Shown here piece after piece: positions 8,728 through 16,360 of a stretch of DNA of 18,066 nt; position 1 is the stretch's first letter, and each line of letters opens with the position of its first letter. The notes below the pieces were generated by a model, which saw nothing but the letters and a program-made list of their open reading frames with translations, was not told the DNA's origin and did no database searches. Origin of the DNA: Halieaceae bacterium (GTDB taxonomy: Bacteria; Pseudomonadota; Gammaproteobacteria; Pseudomonadales; Halieaceae); NCBI GenBank assembly GCA_002683395.1, contig NYTG01000003.1, positions 1 to 18,066 on the forward strand, written 5' to 3'. Both the position numbers and the translations under genes were made by a program.

Positions 8728-9337
8728 CGTCTTCCTCCCGATAGCGATAGGTTTTCGCGAGAATGCTCATCTCCAGCATGGGCGCAACCTCGGTATCAAT
8801 TGTGATCTCGAAGTCATGCAGGGTCACAATGCGCGGCAGCCCTGCCATGCCCGAAATAAAGGCACCGAGGTCGTGATAAGAACCCACCGCCTCGATCGCG
8901 ATAGGCAGTTCAATATAAAAAGTCTGCGCCTGCTCATCCAGAAGATCAATGCGCTTGATACTCAGACCGTTAAGTTCGCCTTTGTCGGTAATATCCTCTA
9001 GCAAACCAGGCACTTCTGTCTCCGACGGGAGCTGCGCCATTAGCGCCCCAAAGCGCTGTTCCATCTCTACCAGCTGCGCCTTGTAGGCTGCCAGATTAGC
9101 GGCCTCGAAGGCTTTTTTTTCAAAGTCCTGCCTTAGCGTCTGTTCTTCCTGCTCCACCCTAACCAACTGTTTGTTAAGGTCGTCAACGTGCAGATGGAAG
9201 CCCCCAAACAAGATCAGCAGGTACAGCAATGTCAGCACGATCACTTTTAACATCAGCGGCCAGCGACCGATGTTGTCCATATCCAGATCGGCGAGGTCAA
9301 AGTCGTTCAGTGCTTGGAGTTGCTCGGAAACTGTCAC
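8717..9337 (-). CDS. pilO: Type IV pilus inner-membrane protein PilO
   Basis: Bitopic inner-membrane protein that pairs with PilN in the alignment subcomplex joining the pilus motor to PilQ. The 206 residues comprise a short acidic cytoplasmic N-terminus, one membrane helix (about 29-48), a charged coiled-coil segment (about 50-95) and a periplasmic ferredoxin-like domain (about 100-200). The GTG start at 9337 overlaps the pilN stop (GTGA), with GAGG about 10 nt upstream. An A8 homopolymer (9113-9120, seen as T8 on the plus strand) lies in the coiled-coil region, in the codons for Glu-Lys-Lys. The reading frame is intact. Confidence 0.95.
   Translation of the reverse strand: MTVSEQLQALNDFDLADLDMDNIGRWPLMLKVIVLTLLYLLILFGGFHLHVDDLNKQLVRVEQEEQTLRQDFEKKAFEAANLAAYKAQLVEMEQRFGALMAQLPSETEVPGLLEDITDKGELNGLSIKRIDLLDEQAQTFYIELPIAIEAVGSYHDLGAFISGMAGLPRIVTLHDFEITIDTEVAPMLEMSILAKTYRYREEDDGV
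9113..9120. repeat. A8/T8 homopolymer tract in pilO
   Basis: Eight consecutive T on the plus strand, A8 in the coding sense, form the longest homopolymer in the pil genes. It is read as Glu-Lys-Lys (GAA AAA AAA). Such tracts are known slippage sites for DNA and RNA polymerase. Here the frame is open across it, and any functional role is inference. Confidence 0.9.
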
Positions 9338-9900
9338 AATGCGAGCACCTCGTCGGCCTTCTCTAATTGCAAACTCACCGACAGCTTAAAGATAGTCGCC
9401 TGCTCGCCGTAATCTGGCGCCGCCTGCACCGCATCGAGGTTCGGATTTTCGAGCCAGTCTGAAGCGTCCAGTTTGCGCATCAGACTGGACACCCGATTGT
9501 TAGATTCAGCAACGCCTTCAATCGATACCACGCTGGCCCTGGTCTCCAGCGAGGTATAAAAAACACCGTCGGGAACCGTTCTAACAAGCTGATCCATGAG
9601 CCTGACGATCAGTGGGCGGTTGCCCTGAAGAGCTTGAATCACTTGCATGCGCTCGATCAGTTGAGTGCGTTTACGCTGCAAATCTCGGATCTCCGCTACC
9701 TCCTCATCCAGCAGGGCAATGCGGTTGCTAAGGTATTGGTTGCGGGACAATTGCTGGTCGATCTGACTGTTGACCGTCAGATCCCAGAACAGCAGTGATA
9801 CCGCCGCCCCCGCCAACGTTGCGCCCAGGCTGACCAAAAATTGTTTTTTACGCTCTTCTCTGCGGGCCTCGCGCCACGGCAAGAGATTAATGCTGGCCAT
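9334..9900 (-). CDS. pilN: Type IV pilus inner-membrane protein PilN
   Basis: Bitopic inner-membrane partner of PilO. Its cytoplasmic tail docks into PilM. With the ATG at 9900 the product is 188 residues and begins MASINLLPWREARR, the conserved INLLP PilM-binding motif at 4-8. The frame extends 10 codons upstream, but that start would lie inside pilM and push the motif away from the N-terminus. One membrane helix (about 21-43) is followed by a coiled coil (about 45-85) and a periplasmic ferredoxin-like domain. The start shares one base with the pilM stop (TGATG) and the stop overlaps pilO by 4 bp, so the three genes are translationally coupled. Confidence 0.95.
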   Translation of the reverse strand: MASINLLPWREARREERKKQFLVSLGATLAGAAVSLLFWDLTVNSQIDQQLSRNQYLSNRIALLDEEVAEIRDLQRKRTQLIERMQVIQALQGNRPLIVRLMDQLVRTVPDGVFYTSLETRASVVSIEGVAESNNRVSSLMRKLDASDWLENPNLDAVQAAPDYGEQATIFKLSVSLQLEKADEVLAL

Positions 9901-10964
9901 CAGGGTGTGCCCCGCATCGCCAGTCCACACGCCACCATCATTGCGGGCGCGTCTTTAGCCAGGGCCTGGGCGTTCACTTTCGCCCCCACCGACATATCAG
10001 CAAACGGATTCGCAACAATAGTGGTTGTATTAAGGCGTTGCTCAATCATATCGGCGAGCCCCCCAATCGAGGCAACACCACCACACAGGACAATGCAGTC
10101 GAGTTTGTTGTAATCGCTCGAGGAAAAGAAAAACTGCAGTGAGCGGCTCACCTGCTGGACCACCGCTTCCCGGAATGGCTCCAGGACCTCGCGCTCGTAG
10201 TCCTCGGGCAGGCCGCCCTGTTTTTTGGCAAGACCGGCCTCCTCGAAAGAGAGCTCGTACCGGTTCATAATTTCTTCGGTAAGCTGTTTGCCACCAAACA
10301 GCTGTTCCCTCGTATAGACCGATTCACCGGCAGCAAAGATCGACAGTGTCGTCATGCTGGCGCCAATATCCACCATCGCAATGGTGCCTGACATCGCAAC
10401 GGGCATCTGGGACCGCAACAGTGAAAGCGCGCGTTCTATGGCGAAGACTTCAACATCCATCACTGCCGGTATCAAACCTGCCTCTTCCAGGGCCTCTACT
10501 CGCGATTCAATGGTTTGTTGACGACAAACGGCCAGCAGGACGTTGACCTGACCGTCCAGCCCGGGCACGGGGCCCAGCTCTTCAAAATCCAGGGCGACTT
10601 CATCCAGTGGATAGGGAATGTACTGATCTGCCTCCAGGGTGAGTTGCGCTTCGAGTTCTTCCTCGGAGAGACCCGCAGGCATGGCAATCATCTTGATGAT
10701 GACGGCTGAACCTGACACAGCAGCCGCCGCACGCACGGCGCGGGTGCTCGAACGATTGATTAGCTCGCGGATCAGATTACCGACAACGCCGACTTGGTTG
10801 ACATTTTTTTCGACCACTGCCTCCGGAGGCAGCGGCGATACCGCATAGCTCTCGACCCGGTAGCGATCACCGTCCTGGCTCAGCTCCAATAGCTTGACGG
10901 TCGTCGAACTGATGTCGATGCCGAGCACCTGACTTCTTTTGGCGACGCCAAATTCTTTCAACAC
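9900..10964 (-). CDS. pilM: Type IV pilus assembly protein PilM (actin-like ATPase fold)
   Basis: Cytoplasmic actin/FtsA-like protein that binds ATP and the N-terminal tail of PilN. It forms the cytoplasmic ring of the alignment complex. The 354-residue protein shows the phosphate-1 loop LGIDISSTTVKLLEL (14-28), a second phosphate loop MVDIGASMTTLSI, the family signature EEAGLAKKQGGLPEDYE, and a C-terminal adenosine-type loop IVLCGGVASIGGL. It resembles pseudomonad PilM over its whole length. The GTG start at 10964 is preceded by AAGGA at a 7-nt spacing, a convincing ribosome binding site. It is the first gene of pilMNOPQ-aroKB and is divergent from ponA. A run of seven A occurs near residues 52-54 (10804-10810). 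Confidence 0.97.
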   Translation of the reverse strand: MLKEFGVAKRSQVLGIDISSTTVKLLELSQDGDRYRVESYAVSPLPPEAVVEKNVNQVGVVGNLIRELINRSSTRAVRAAAAVSGSAVIIKMIAMPAGLSEEELEAQLTLEADQYIPYPLDEVALDFEELGPVPGLDGQVNVLLAVCRQQTIESRVEALEEAGLIPAVMDVEVFAIERALSLLRSQMPVAMSGTIAMVDIGASMTTLSIFAAGESVYTREQLFGGKQLTEEIMNRYELSFEEAGLAKKQGGLPEDYEREVLEPFREAVVQQVSRSLQFFFSSSDYNKLDCIVLCGGVASIGGLADMIEQRLNTTTIVANPFADMSVGAKVNAQALAKDAPAMMVACGLAMRGTP

Positions 10965-11115
10965 GTTACATTCCTTTGCGTGTGTCGATGTTTCCCGAGA
11001 GGGGCCTCGGTCTGTGAAGGTTACATACTACGACGCGCCCTCAGGTTTATGGCCCGCCAAAGTCGGTAAAAGGTCACTTAACGCACTCAATAGTGTGAAA
11101 TCTCCGCAAAAGCCC

Positions 11116-11124
11116 TGATATGTT
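11116..11124 (+). promoter_or_regulatory. Candidate extended -10 element for ponA
   Basis: TGATATGTT matches the extended -10 pattern TGnTATnnT, but the -35 region about 17 bp upstream (TGAAAT) is poor. The predicted start near 11131 would give a leader of about 80 nt that includes most of the inverted repeat at 11127-11192. This is an eye-level match only. Confidence 0.3.
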
Positions 11125-11126
11125 TA

Positions 11127-11192
11127 CGTTTTCAGGCGTTGCGATGCGTTCACCGTCCGTCCGGGGTCTCACGTTGAACCCCGCCTGAAACG
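11127..11192 (+). repeat. Imperfect inverted repeat in the ponA leader
   Basis: CGTTTTCAGGCG (11127-11138) is complementary to CGCCTGAAACG (11182-11192) apart from one bulged T, giving about 11 paired bases around a 43-nt interior. The interior contains a second stem, GGGGT (11163-11167) with ACCCC (11178-11182), which shares one base with the outer stem. The repeat ends 9 nt before the GGAG ribosome binding site of ponA. It could be a leader RNA structure or a DNA operator. Confidence 0.55.
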
Positions 11193-11213
11193 ATTTATAC
11201 CGGAGTGTCCACA

Positions 11214-13622
11214 GTGCCAAGAGCCAGAAAACTGACGCAATATGCCGGGCTGATCACCTGTGCGGGTCTTTGGTGGCTAGCGGGCCTCTACCTCTACCTC
11301 AGCCCGGATCTGCCCGAAGAGAGTGCGCTACGCAATATCACACTGCGCACCCCTATGCGGGTACTTAGCCTCGACGGCGCCCTCATCGGACAATTTGGGG
11401 AACAAAAGAGAAAACCACTGCGCTTTGACGAGATCCCGCAAAGCTTTATCAATGCCCTGCTCGCCGCTGAAGATGACGGTTTCTTTGAACACAGCGGCAT
11501 CGAACCCCTGAGTTTGATGAGAGCGGTTACGGAGTTACTACTCACCGGTAAGAAAGGTAGTGGGGGATCTACCCTCACCATGCAAGTAGCAAGAAATTAT
11601 TTCCTCACCCTGGATCGAACGTTCCTCAGAAAATTCACCGAGATTTTGCTGGCATTTCAGATCGAAGCCCGGCTTAGCAAGGAAGAGATTTTCGAGCTGT
11701 ATGTTAACCGCGTATTCCTTGGCCACCGAGCCTATGGCTTTGAGGCCGCCGCCGAAACCTATTACGGCAAGCCCCTCGCCGATCTCAGTCTCGCGCAGCA
11801 CGCCATGCTGGCGGGGGTGCCAAAAGCCCCTTCTCGTAATAACCCCCTGAGCAATCCTGACGAAGGAAAGGGCCGGCGGGACTGGATTCTGGGACGTATG
11901 GCCAGCCTTGGCATGATTGATGAAACGGAGCAGCTCATCGCCCAGAACACCCCGGTGACGGCCGATTTTTATGGGCAAGTCGTCGAAGTCGACGCCGATT
12001 ACGTGGCCGAAATGGTGCGCCGGGAAATGGTGGAGCGCTTCGGAAACGCCGCCTACAACGATGGTTATGTCGTTTACACCACGGTAGAGGCTAAGCGGCA
12101 GCAGGCTGCGCACGATGCGGTATTAAGCGGGCTGCGAACCTACGACTGGCGACACGGCTGGCGGGGCCCGGAACGGCGATTGGCGCCCCGGGAGGGGGAG
12201 CTACCGGAACAAACCCTTGAGCGCTGGCAGGAAGCACTGCGGGCCATGCCCACTATCGCCAAGCTACCGCCGGGGATTGTCACCGAAGTGGGCGAGGAGG
12301 AGGTCACCGTGCTCACCAAGTCCGGCGAATCCATCTCACTCCTGTGGGAAGGTGATCTTGCAAAGGTGCGCCGGTATCGATCCGTTAATCAAACATCGGC
12401 CGCGGAAAAAACCGCTTCTGATCTCCTCGCTCGGGGTGATCTGATCCGCATTCGCGAGGTAGCACAGGGGTGGCGGCTCACCCAGGTGCCGAAAGCGCAA
12501 TCTGCATTGGTATCGCTGGACCCCAAGCACGGCGCAATACGGGCTCTGGTGGGCGGCATGGGCTTCGAGCTCTCAAAATTCAATCGCGCCACGCAGGCAA
12601 AACGCCAGCCCGGTTCCAACTTCAAACCTTTCCTCTATGCCAGTGCGCTCTCCGCCGGTATCACGCCATCCACGGTGATCAACGACGCACCGGTAGTGCT
12701 CGATAATCTTGCGGCAGCAGAAATCTGGCGCCCCGAAAATGATAGCGGCAAGTTTTATGGCCCCACGCGCCTCAGGGAAGCACTGACCTTCTCGCGAAAC
12801 CTCGTATCGATCCGGGTGCTGCAGCGGGTCGGAGTCAGATCATTTATCCGCTTCATAGAAGCACTCGGCTTCGACACCGAGGATATGCAAGCCAACCTAA
12901 CACTCGCACTGGGTACTCACACGTATACGCCCCTCGACATTGCGACCGGTTATGCCCTTCTCGCTAACGAGGGATTCAAAGTGGAGCCCTGGTTGATTGA
13001 GCGCATTGAAAATGCGGCTGGAGAAATCGTCTACGCCGCCGACCCCCTGGTCGCTTGTGCTGAGTGCGTTAGATCAGATGACAAGGAGTCCGAAGAAATG
13101 CGGATGGAAGATATTCTGGGTGCCGCGGTACCCGAGGTCCGCGCCGCCGAGCAGGTGATGGACCCTCGGGTCGCCTACATCACCTCATCTTTCCTCAATG
13201 ACGCCATTCAGCGTGGCACGGGGCGACGCGCAAGGGTATTGGAACGCAATGACATTGCCGGCAAAACCGGCACAACTAACGGGCCCCGAGACGCTTGGTT
13301 CTCGGGTTTCAATCGCGATCTGATCACCACCGCCTGGGTGGGCTTCGACGATTACAGTCCACTGGGTCGTCGGGAATTCGGAGGCACTGCGGCGCTTCCA
13401 ATCTGGATCGACTATATGCGAGAGGCCCTCCCCCCTGCTCAGCTTGCAGTGCCGATGCCACCCGGCATTGTGCGGCTCCGGGTAGATAAGGAATCGGGAC
13501 TGCGCGTTCGGGGGCAGCCCGAGGGCAGCACGATGGAGTACTTTCTGGAGGAATTTCTACCGGATTGGGATGACAAGTCGGACAGAGGCATCGACAGCGA
13601 AAATCTGGAACAGATTTTCTGA
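11214..13622 (+). CDS. mrcA: Penicillin-binding protein 1A (bifunctional transglycosylase/transpeptidase; ponA)
   Basis: Class A PBP that polymerises glycan strands and cross-links peptidoglycan from the outer face of the inner membrane. With the GTG at 11214 it has 802 residues, somewhat shorter than E. coli PBP1A (about 850). GGAG sits 8 nt upstream of this GTG, whereas the in-frame GTG at 11205 overlaps that site. A membrane anchor (about 10-30) is followed by the GT51 transglycosylase domain with catalytic Glu86 (EDDGFFEHSG) and GGSTLTMQVARN. An OB-like domain (about 305-420) comes next, then the transpeptidase with Ser468-x-x-Lys471 (GSNFKP), SRN at 527-529 and KTG at 684-686. A Cys-x-x-Cys pair (ACAEC) near 615 is also present in E. 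coli PBP1A. ponA divergent from pilM is a conserved arrangement. Confidence 0.97.
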   Translation: MPRARKLTQYAGLITCAGLWWLAGLYLYLSPDLPEESALRNITLRTPMRVLSLDGALIGQFGEQKRKPLRFDEIPQSFINALLAAEDDGFFEHSGIEPLSLMRAVTELLLTGKKGSGGSTLTMQVARNYFLTLDRTFLRKFTEILLAFQIEARLSKEEIFELYVNRVFLGHRAYGFEAAAETYYGKPLADLSLAQHAMLAGVPKAPSRNNPLSNPDEGKGRRDWILGRMASLGMIDETEQLIAQNTPVTADFYGQVVEVDADYVAEMVRREMVERFGNAAYNDGYVVYTTVEAKRQQAAHDAVLSGLRTYDWRHGWRGPERRLAPREGELPEQTLERWQEALRAMPTIAKLPPGIVTEVGEEEVTVLTKSGESISLLWEGDLAKVRRYRSVNQTSAAEKTASDLLARGDLIRIREVAQGWRLTQVPKAQSALVSLDPKHGAIRALVGGMGFELSKFNRATQAKRQPGSNFKPFLYASALSAGITPSTVINDAPVVLDNLAAAEIWRPENDSGKFYGPTRLREALTFSRNLVSIRVLQRVGVRSFIRFIEALGFDTEDMQANLTLALGTHTYTPLDIATGYALLANEGFKVEPWLIERIENAAGEIVYAADPLVACAECVRSDDKESEEMRMEDILGAAVPEVRAAEQVMDPRVAYITSSFLNDAIQRGTGRRARVLERNDIAGKTGTTNGPRDAWFSGFNRDLITTAWVGFDDYSPLGRREFGGTAALPIWIDYMREALPPAQLAVPMPPGIVRLRVDKESGLRVRGQPEGSTMEYFLEEFLPDWDDKSDRGIDSENLEQIF

Positions 13623-13625
13623 GGC

Positions 13626-13651
13626 AAAAAAAACGCCGGCATGAGCCGGCG
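13626..13651 (-). terminator. Rho-independent terminator of rpmE
   Basis: CGCCGGC (13634-13640) and GCCGGCG (13645-13651) form a perfect 7-bp GC-rich stem with a 4-nt loop. On the minus strand the stem is followed at once by T8 (A8 at 13626-13633 on the plus strand). This is a textbook intrinsic terminator for rpmE. In the ponA direction the A8 precedes the stem and only CCTTCG follows, so termination there would be weaker. The T-tract ends three bases before the ponA stop codon on the opposite strand. Confidence 0.88.
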
Positions 13652-13670
13652 CCTTCGATCAGATTACAAC

Positions 13671-13925
13671 TCAGCCTTTCAGGTTGCGACCGCCAAAACG
13701 CTTGTTAAATTTCGCCACGCGGCCATCGCTCTGAGCAACTTTCTGTTTGCCCGTGTAAAAAGGATGCGACGCGCTTGAAATATCCAGCGTAATGTAGGGA
13801 TATGTCTGTCCTTCGTAGTCTTTTGTGTCACTGGTACTGACCGTAGAACCTACTACAAAGAAAGTGTCGGACGAGGTGTCGTGGAACAAAACGTCCCGGT
13901 ACTCAGGATGAATATCTGCTTTCAC
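13671..13925 (-). CDS. rpmE2: 50S ribosomal protein L31, type B (zinc-free)
   Basis: Ribosomal protein L31 (bL31) bridges the large and small ribosomal subunits. From the GTG at 13925 the product has 84 residues, beginning VKADIHPEYRDVLFHDT (with Met from GTG) and containing SHPFYTGKQK and FNKRFG. It has no cysteine at all, and the longer YEGQTYPYITLDISS central segment is that of type B (C-minus) L31, which does not bind zinc. The GTG has GGAGG 5 nt upstream. The frame extends a further 23 codons upstream, but that sequence overlaps the promoter and lacks family similarity. It is monocistronic, convergent with ponA and divergent from priA. Confidence 0.95.
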   Translation of the reverse strand: MKADIHPEYRDVLFHDTSSDTFFVVGSTVSTSDTKDYEGQTYPYITLDISSASHPFYTGKQKVAQSDGRVAKFNKRFGGRNLKG

Positions 13926-13966
13926 GCCAACCTCCGTCAGCATCTGTCGTGCGAAAAAGAGCGCGG

Positions 13967-13994
13967 ATGATACCAGAGCCCGCACCGATAGCAA
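13967..13994 (-). promoter_or_regulatory. Candidate promoter for rpmE
   Basis: On the minus strand an extended -10, TGGTATCAT (13967-13975), lies 16 bp downstream of TTGCTA (13989-13994). The predicted transcript start near 13960 gives a leader of about 35 nt up to the GTG. I see no clear AT-rich palindrome resembling the Zur box that often controls type B L31 genes. Confidence 0.5.
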
Positions 13995-14060
13995 CTAGCA
14001 ATACACCCGCCCTCGGGCTCTAGTACACTGGGCCCGGAGAGCCAGTGCGCCGAGTAGACC

Positions 14061-16268
14061 TTGACCCAAAAAATAGCGGACAACACCTCCGATCCCATGA
14101 TCTGGCGCTGTGCGGTGCCCTCCCCCTTGAGACGACACTTTGATTACCGACCCCCTGCGGATTGGCAGGGTACGGTAAAACCCGGGGTCCGGGTAAGCGT
14201 TCCTTTTGGTAAACGCGCGGTCACCGCGGTCGTGGTGTCGGCGGCAACCGAGTCCGAAATAGACGAGACGAAGCTGCGGCACGTCACGGCACTACTGGAT
14301 ACAGCGCCCCTCTATACCGAGGCACAGCTGGCACTGCTGAGATGGGCGGCCGACTATTATCAGCACCCCGCGGGGGAAGTTTTACCGCTGGGGTTATCGC
14401 CGGGAGAGCGGCGCGGTAAAACCGAGCGCACGGTGGGAGAGCCAGGGCTCTCGCTCACTACCCGAGGACAGGGGCTACCTGAAGGTGCGCCTCATCGGGC
14501 ACCCAAACAGGCAGCATTGGTATTCAAACTCAAACAGGGGCCCGCCAGTCTTCAAGCACTGGCTACAGAGGGCTTCAGCCGAAACGTCATCAAAGCGCTT
14601 ATCGATCACGACCTCGCCACATCCTGCGAACTGAAGGCTGATCAGAACTGGCGAACCCAAACACCCCCGTTGCCTGCCAATGCAGAGCAGTACGCCGCGA
14701 TTGATGCGATCTTGGCCCAAACCGCGACTTTCGCGGTGCATCTCCTCTATGGAGTGACGGGAAGCGGCAAAACCGAAGTTTATTTGCAGAGCATTGCCGA
14801 CTGCCTAGAGCGAGGTCAGCAGGCGCTGGTATTACTCCCTGAGATTGCGCTCACGCCTCAAACCATGGCTCGCTTTGAGGCGCGGTTTGACGCACCGGTG
14901 GTCGCACTCCATTCAGGTATGGGGGATGCCGAACGAGATCGAGTCTGGGCTGCAGCGCGACGCGGCTCTGTTGCCGTCGTGCTGGGCACCCGGTCCGCGG
15001 TTTTTGTCCCCTTATGTCGACCCGGGCTGATCGTAGTCGATGAGGAACATGATGCTGCGTTTGTTCAACAGGATGGCTTTCGCTACTCCGCGCGGGATGT
15101 CGCCATTAAACGCGGTCAACTCGAGCAATGTCCGGTGGTACTGGGCAGCGCCACACCCAGTCTTGAGAGTTGGCATAACGCTGAACTGGGACGCTACCAA
15201 CGCCACGCTTTGACGCAACGAGCGGGCACGGGAACATTACCCCGACACCACCGCATCGATATCAGCGGGCTTGATTTGTCTGCGGGCCTCTCGCAGGAGC
15301 TCCTCAACCGAATTGGAGACACGCTCCGCGATGGCCATCAGGTCCTGGTATTCCTAAACCGGCGCGGCTTTGCCAATGCCCTGCTTTGCCACGATTGTGG
15401 CTGGAGCAGCGACTGCACGGATTGTGACGCCCGTATGACGCTGCATAAAACACCGCCGGGCCTGCACTGCCATCACTGCGACCGACGCAGTGCGCTGCCC
15501 CGCCAATGCCCAAATTGCCAGAGCCAACGCCTTGTCGGTACCGGCGTCGGAACCCAACAGACCGAAGCCTTTCTCACGGAGCAGTTTGCCGATTTCCCGG
15601 TTATTCGAGTCGATAGTGACACTATGACCGGCCGGGCATCCATGTCCGGCCTAATCAGCCGCCTGGACTCAGGAGACCCGGTATTGATGATTGGCACCCA
15701 GATGCTCAGCAAAGGACATCATTTCCCTCACGTCACGCTGGTCGCCGTGGTGGACGCCGATGCGCTGCTTTTCAGCCCCGATTTTCGCGGTGAAGAGCGG
15801 TTGCTCCAGCTTCTCACCCAAGTTGGCGGCCGGGCTGGACGTGACAAAACGCCAGGTGAGGTGCTCATACAGACCCGGCATCCAGAGCACCCCCTGATGC
15901 AACAACTCGACCGGCCCTACCACACCGCCTTGCCCGCGCTGCTGAGTCACCGTGTGCAAGCAGGTTTACCGCCTCTCGGCGCGCTGGGTGTTATTCGGTG
16001 TGACAGTCAAAGTCGACGCGAGGGGCTGGATTTCCTCCATCAGGTGAAAAACAGCGCAGTGGCGGCGGCCGGGACTCAGATAATTGGACCCGTGCCTGCG
16101 GCGATGGCTCGGCGTAAAAATCGCTATCGGTCTCAGCTGGTGATCTCGGCGAAAAACCGCGCTGTGCTGGCTGCCAGCATGGAGACACTGGTCTCGGCGG
16201 CGGAATCCACGCGACGCTCGCGCCACCTCAGCTGGTCAGTCGATATCGACCCCTACGAAAGCTTGTGA
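14061..16268 (+). CDS. priA: Primosomal replication restart helicase PriA
   Basis: 3'-to-5' superfamily 2 DNA helicase that recognises stalled forks and loads the primosome for replication restart. The product has 735 residues, close to the usual length (about 730). The N-terminal 3'-DNA-binding domain contains AVPSPLRRHFDY and VSVPFGKRAVTAVV. Walker A is GVTGSGKT (231-238) and the DEEH box is at 327-330. Eight zinc-ligand cysteines occupy positions 443, 446, 452, 455, 470, 473, 483 and 486. Motif VI is GGRAGRD. The start is uncertain: TTG at 14061 has a weak GAG upstream, while the in-frame ATG at 14097 would begin MIWRCAVPSP and also fits the family N-terminus. It is divergent from rpmE and upstream of argS on the same strand. 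Confidence 0.96.
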   Translation: MTQKIADNTSDPMIWRCAVPSPLRRHFDYRPPADWQGTVKPGVRVSVPFGKRAVTAVVVSAATESEIDETKLRHVTALLDTAPLYTEAQLALLRWAADYYQHPAGEVLPLGLSPGERRGKTERTVGEPGLSLTTRGQGLPEGAPHRAPKQAALVFKLKQGPASLQALATEGFSRNVIKALIDHDLATSCELKADQNWRTQTPPLPANAEQYAAIDAILAQTATFAVHLLYGVTGSGKTEVYLQSIADCLERGQQALVLLPEIALTPQTMARFEARFDAPVVALHSGMGDAERDRVWAAARRGSVAVVLGTRSAVFVPLCRPGLIVVDEEHDAAFVQQDGFRYSARDVAIKRGQLEQCPVVLGSATPSLESWHNAELGRYQRHALTQRAGTGTLPRHHRIDISGLDLSAGLSQELLNRIGDTLRDGHQVLVFLNRRGFANALLCHDCGWSSDCTDCDARMTLHKTPPGLHCHHCDRRSALPRQCPNCQSQRLVGTGVGTQQTEAFLTEQFADFPVIRVDSDTMTGRASMSGLISRLDSGDPVLMIGTQMLSKGHHFPHVTLVAVVDADALLFSPDFRGEERLLQLLTQVGGRAGRDKTPGEVLIQTRHPEHPLMQQLDRPYHTALPALLSHRVQAGLPPLGALGVIRCDSQSRREGLDFLHQVKNSAVAAAGTQIIGPVPAAMARRKNRYRSQLVISAKNRAVLAASMETLVSAAESTRRSRHLSWSVDIDPYESL

Positions 16269-16298
16269 CTTCCTTCGCTGGAGCCAGCGCTATGGGTT

Positions 16299-16310
16299 GG
16301 TGATAATACC
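16299..16310 (+). promoter_or_regulatory. Possible -10 region upstream of argS
   Basis: GGTGATAATACC contains GATAAT, five of six matches to TATAAT, in the 92-bp gap between priA and argS. The corresponding -35 (TGGAGC at 16279-16284) is poor. argS may have its own promoter here, or it may simply be read through from priA. Confidence 0.3.
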
Positions 16311-16360
16311 GCTTGAGTCCGCGCGCATCGGCGACGCGGGTAGACCGTGACAGGATGACG

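Larger units (their letters stand above)
10965..11213. promoter_or_regulatory. Divergent control region between pilM and ponA
   Basis: These 249 bp contain no credible gene and must hold the promoters of pilM (minus) and ponA (plus). For pilM I find the ribosome binding site and a small hairpin at 10995-11010 (CCGAG, 6-nt loop, CTCGG) in the leader. A -10-like TAGTAT lies near 11026-11031 on the minus strand but without a matching -35. For ponA there is an extended -10-like element and a long inverted repeat, listed separately. Confidence 0.7.

Noticed and set aside
11538..12113. 191-codon open frame antisense to ponA
   Set aside because: It is fully covered by the transglycosylase domain of PBP1A and shows no family features.
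14024..14029. TACACT as a priA -10 box
   Set aside because: No acceptable -35 is found 15-19 bp upstream and there is no extended TG, so a single hexamer is not enough.
16276..16289. Small inverted repeat CGCTG-GAGC-CAGCG after priA
   Set aside because: A 5-bp stem with no following T-tract does not make an intrinsic terminator.
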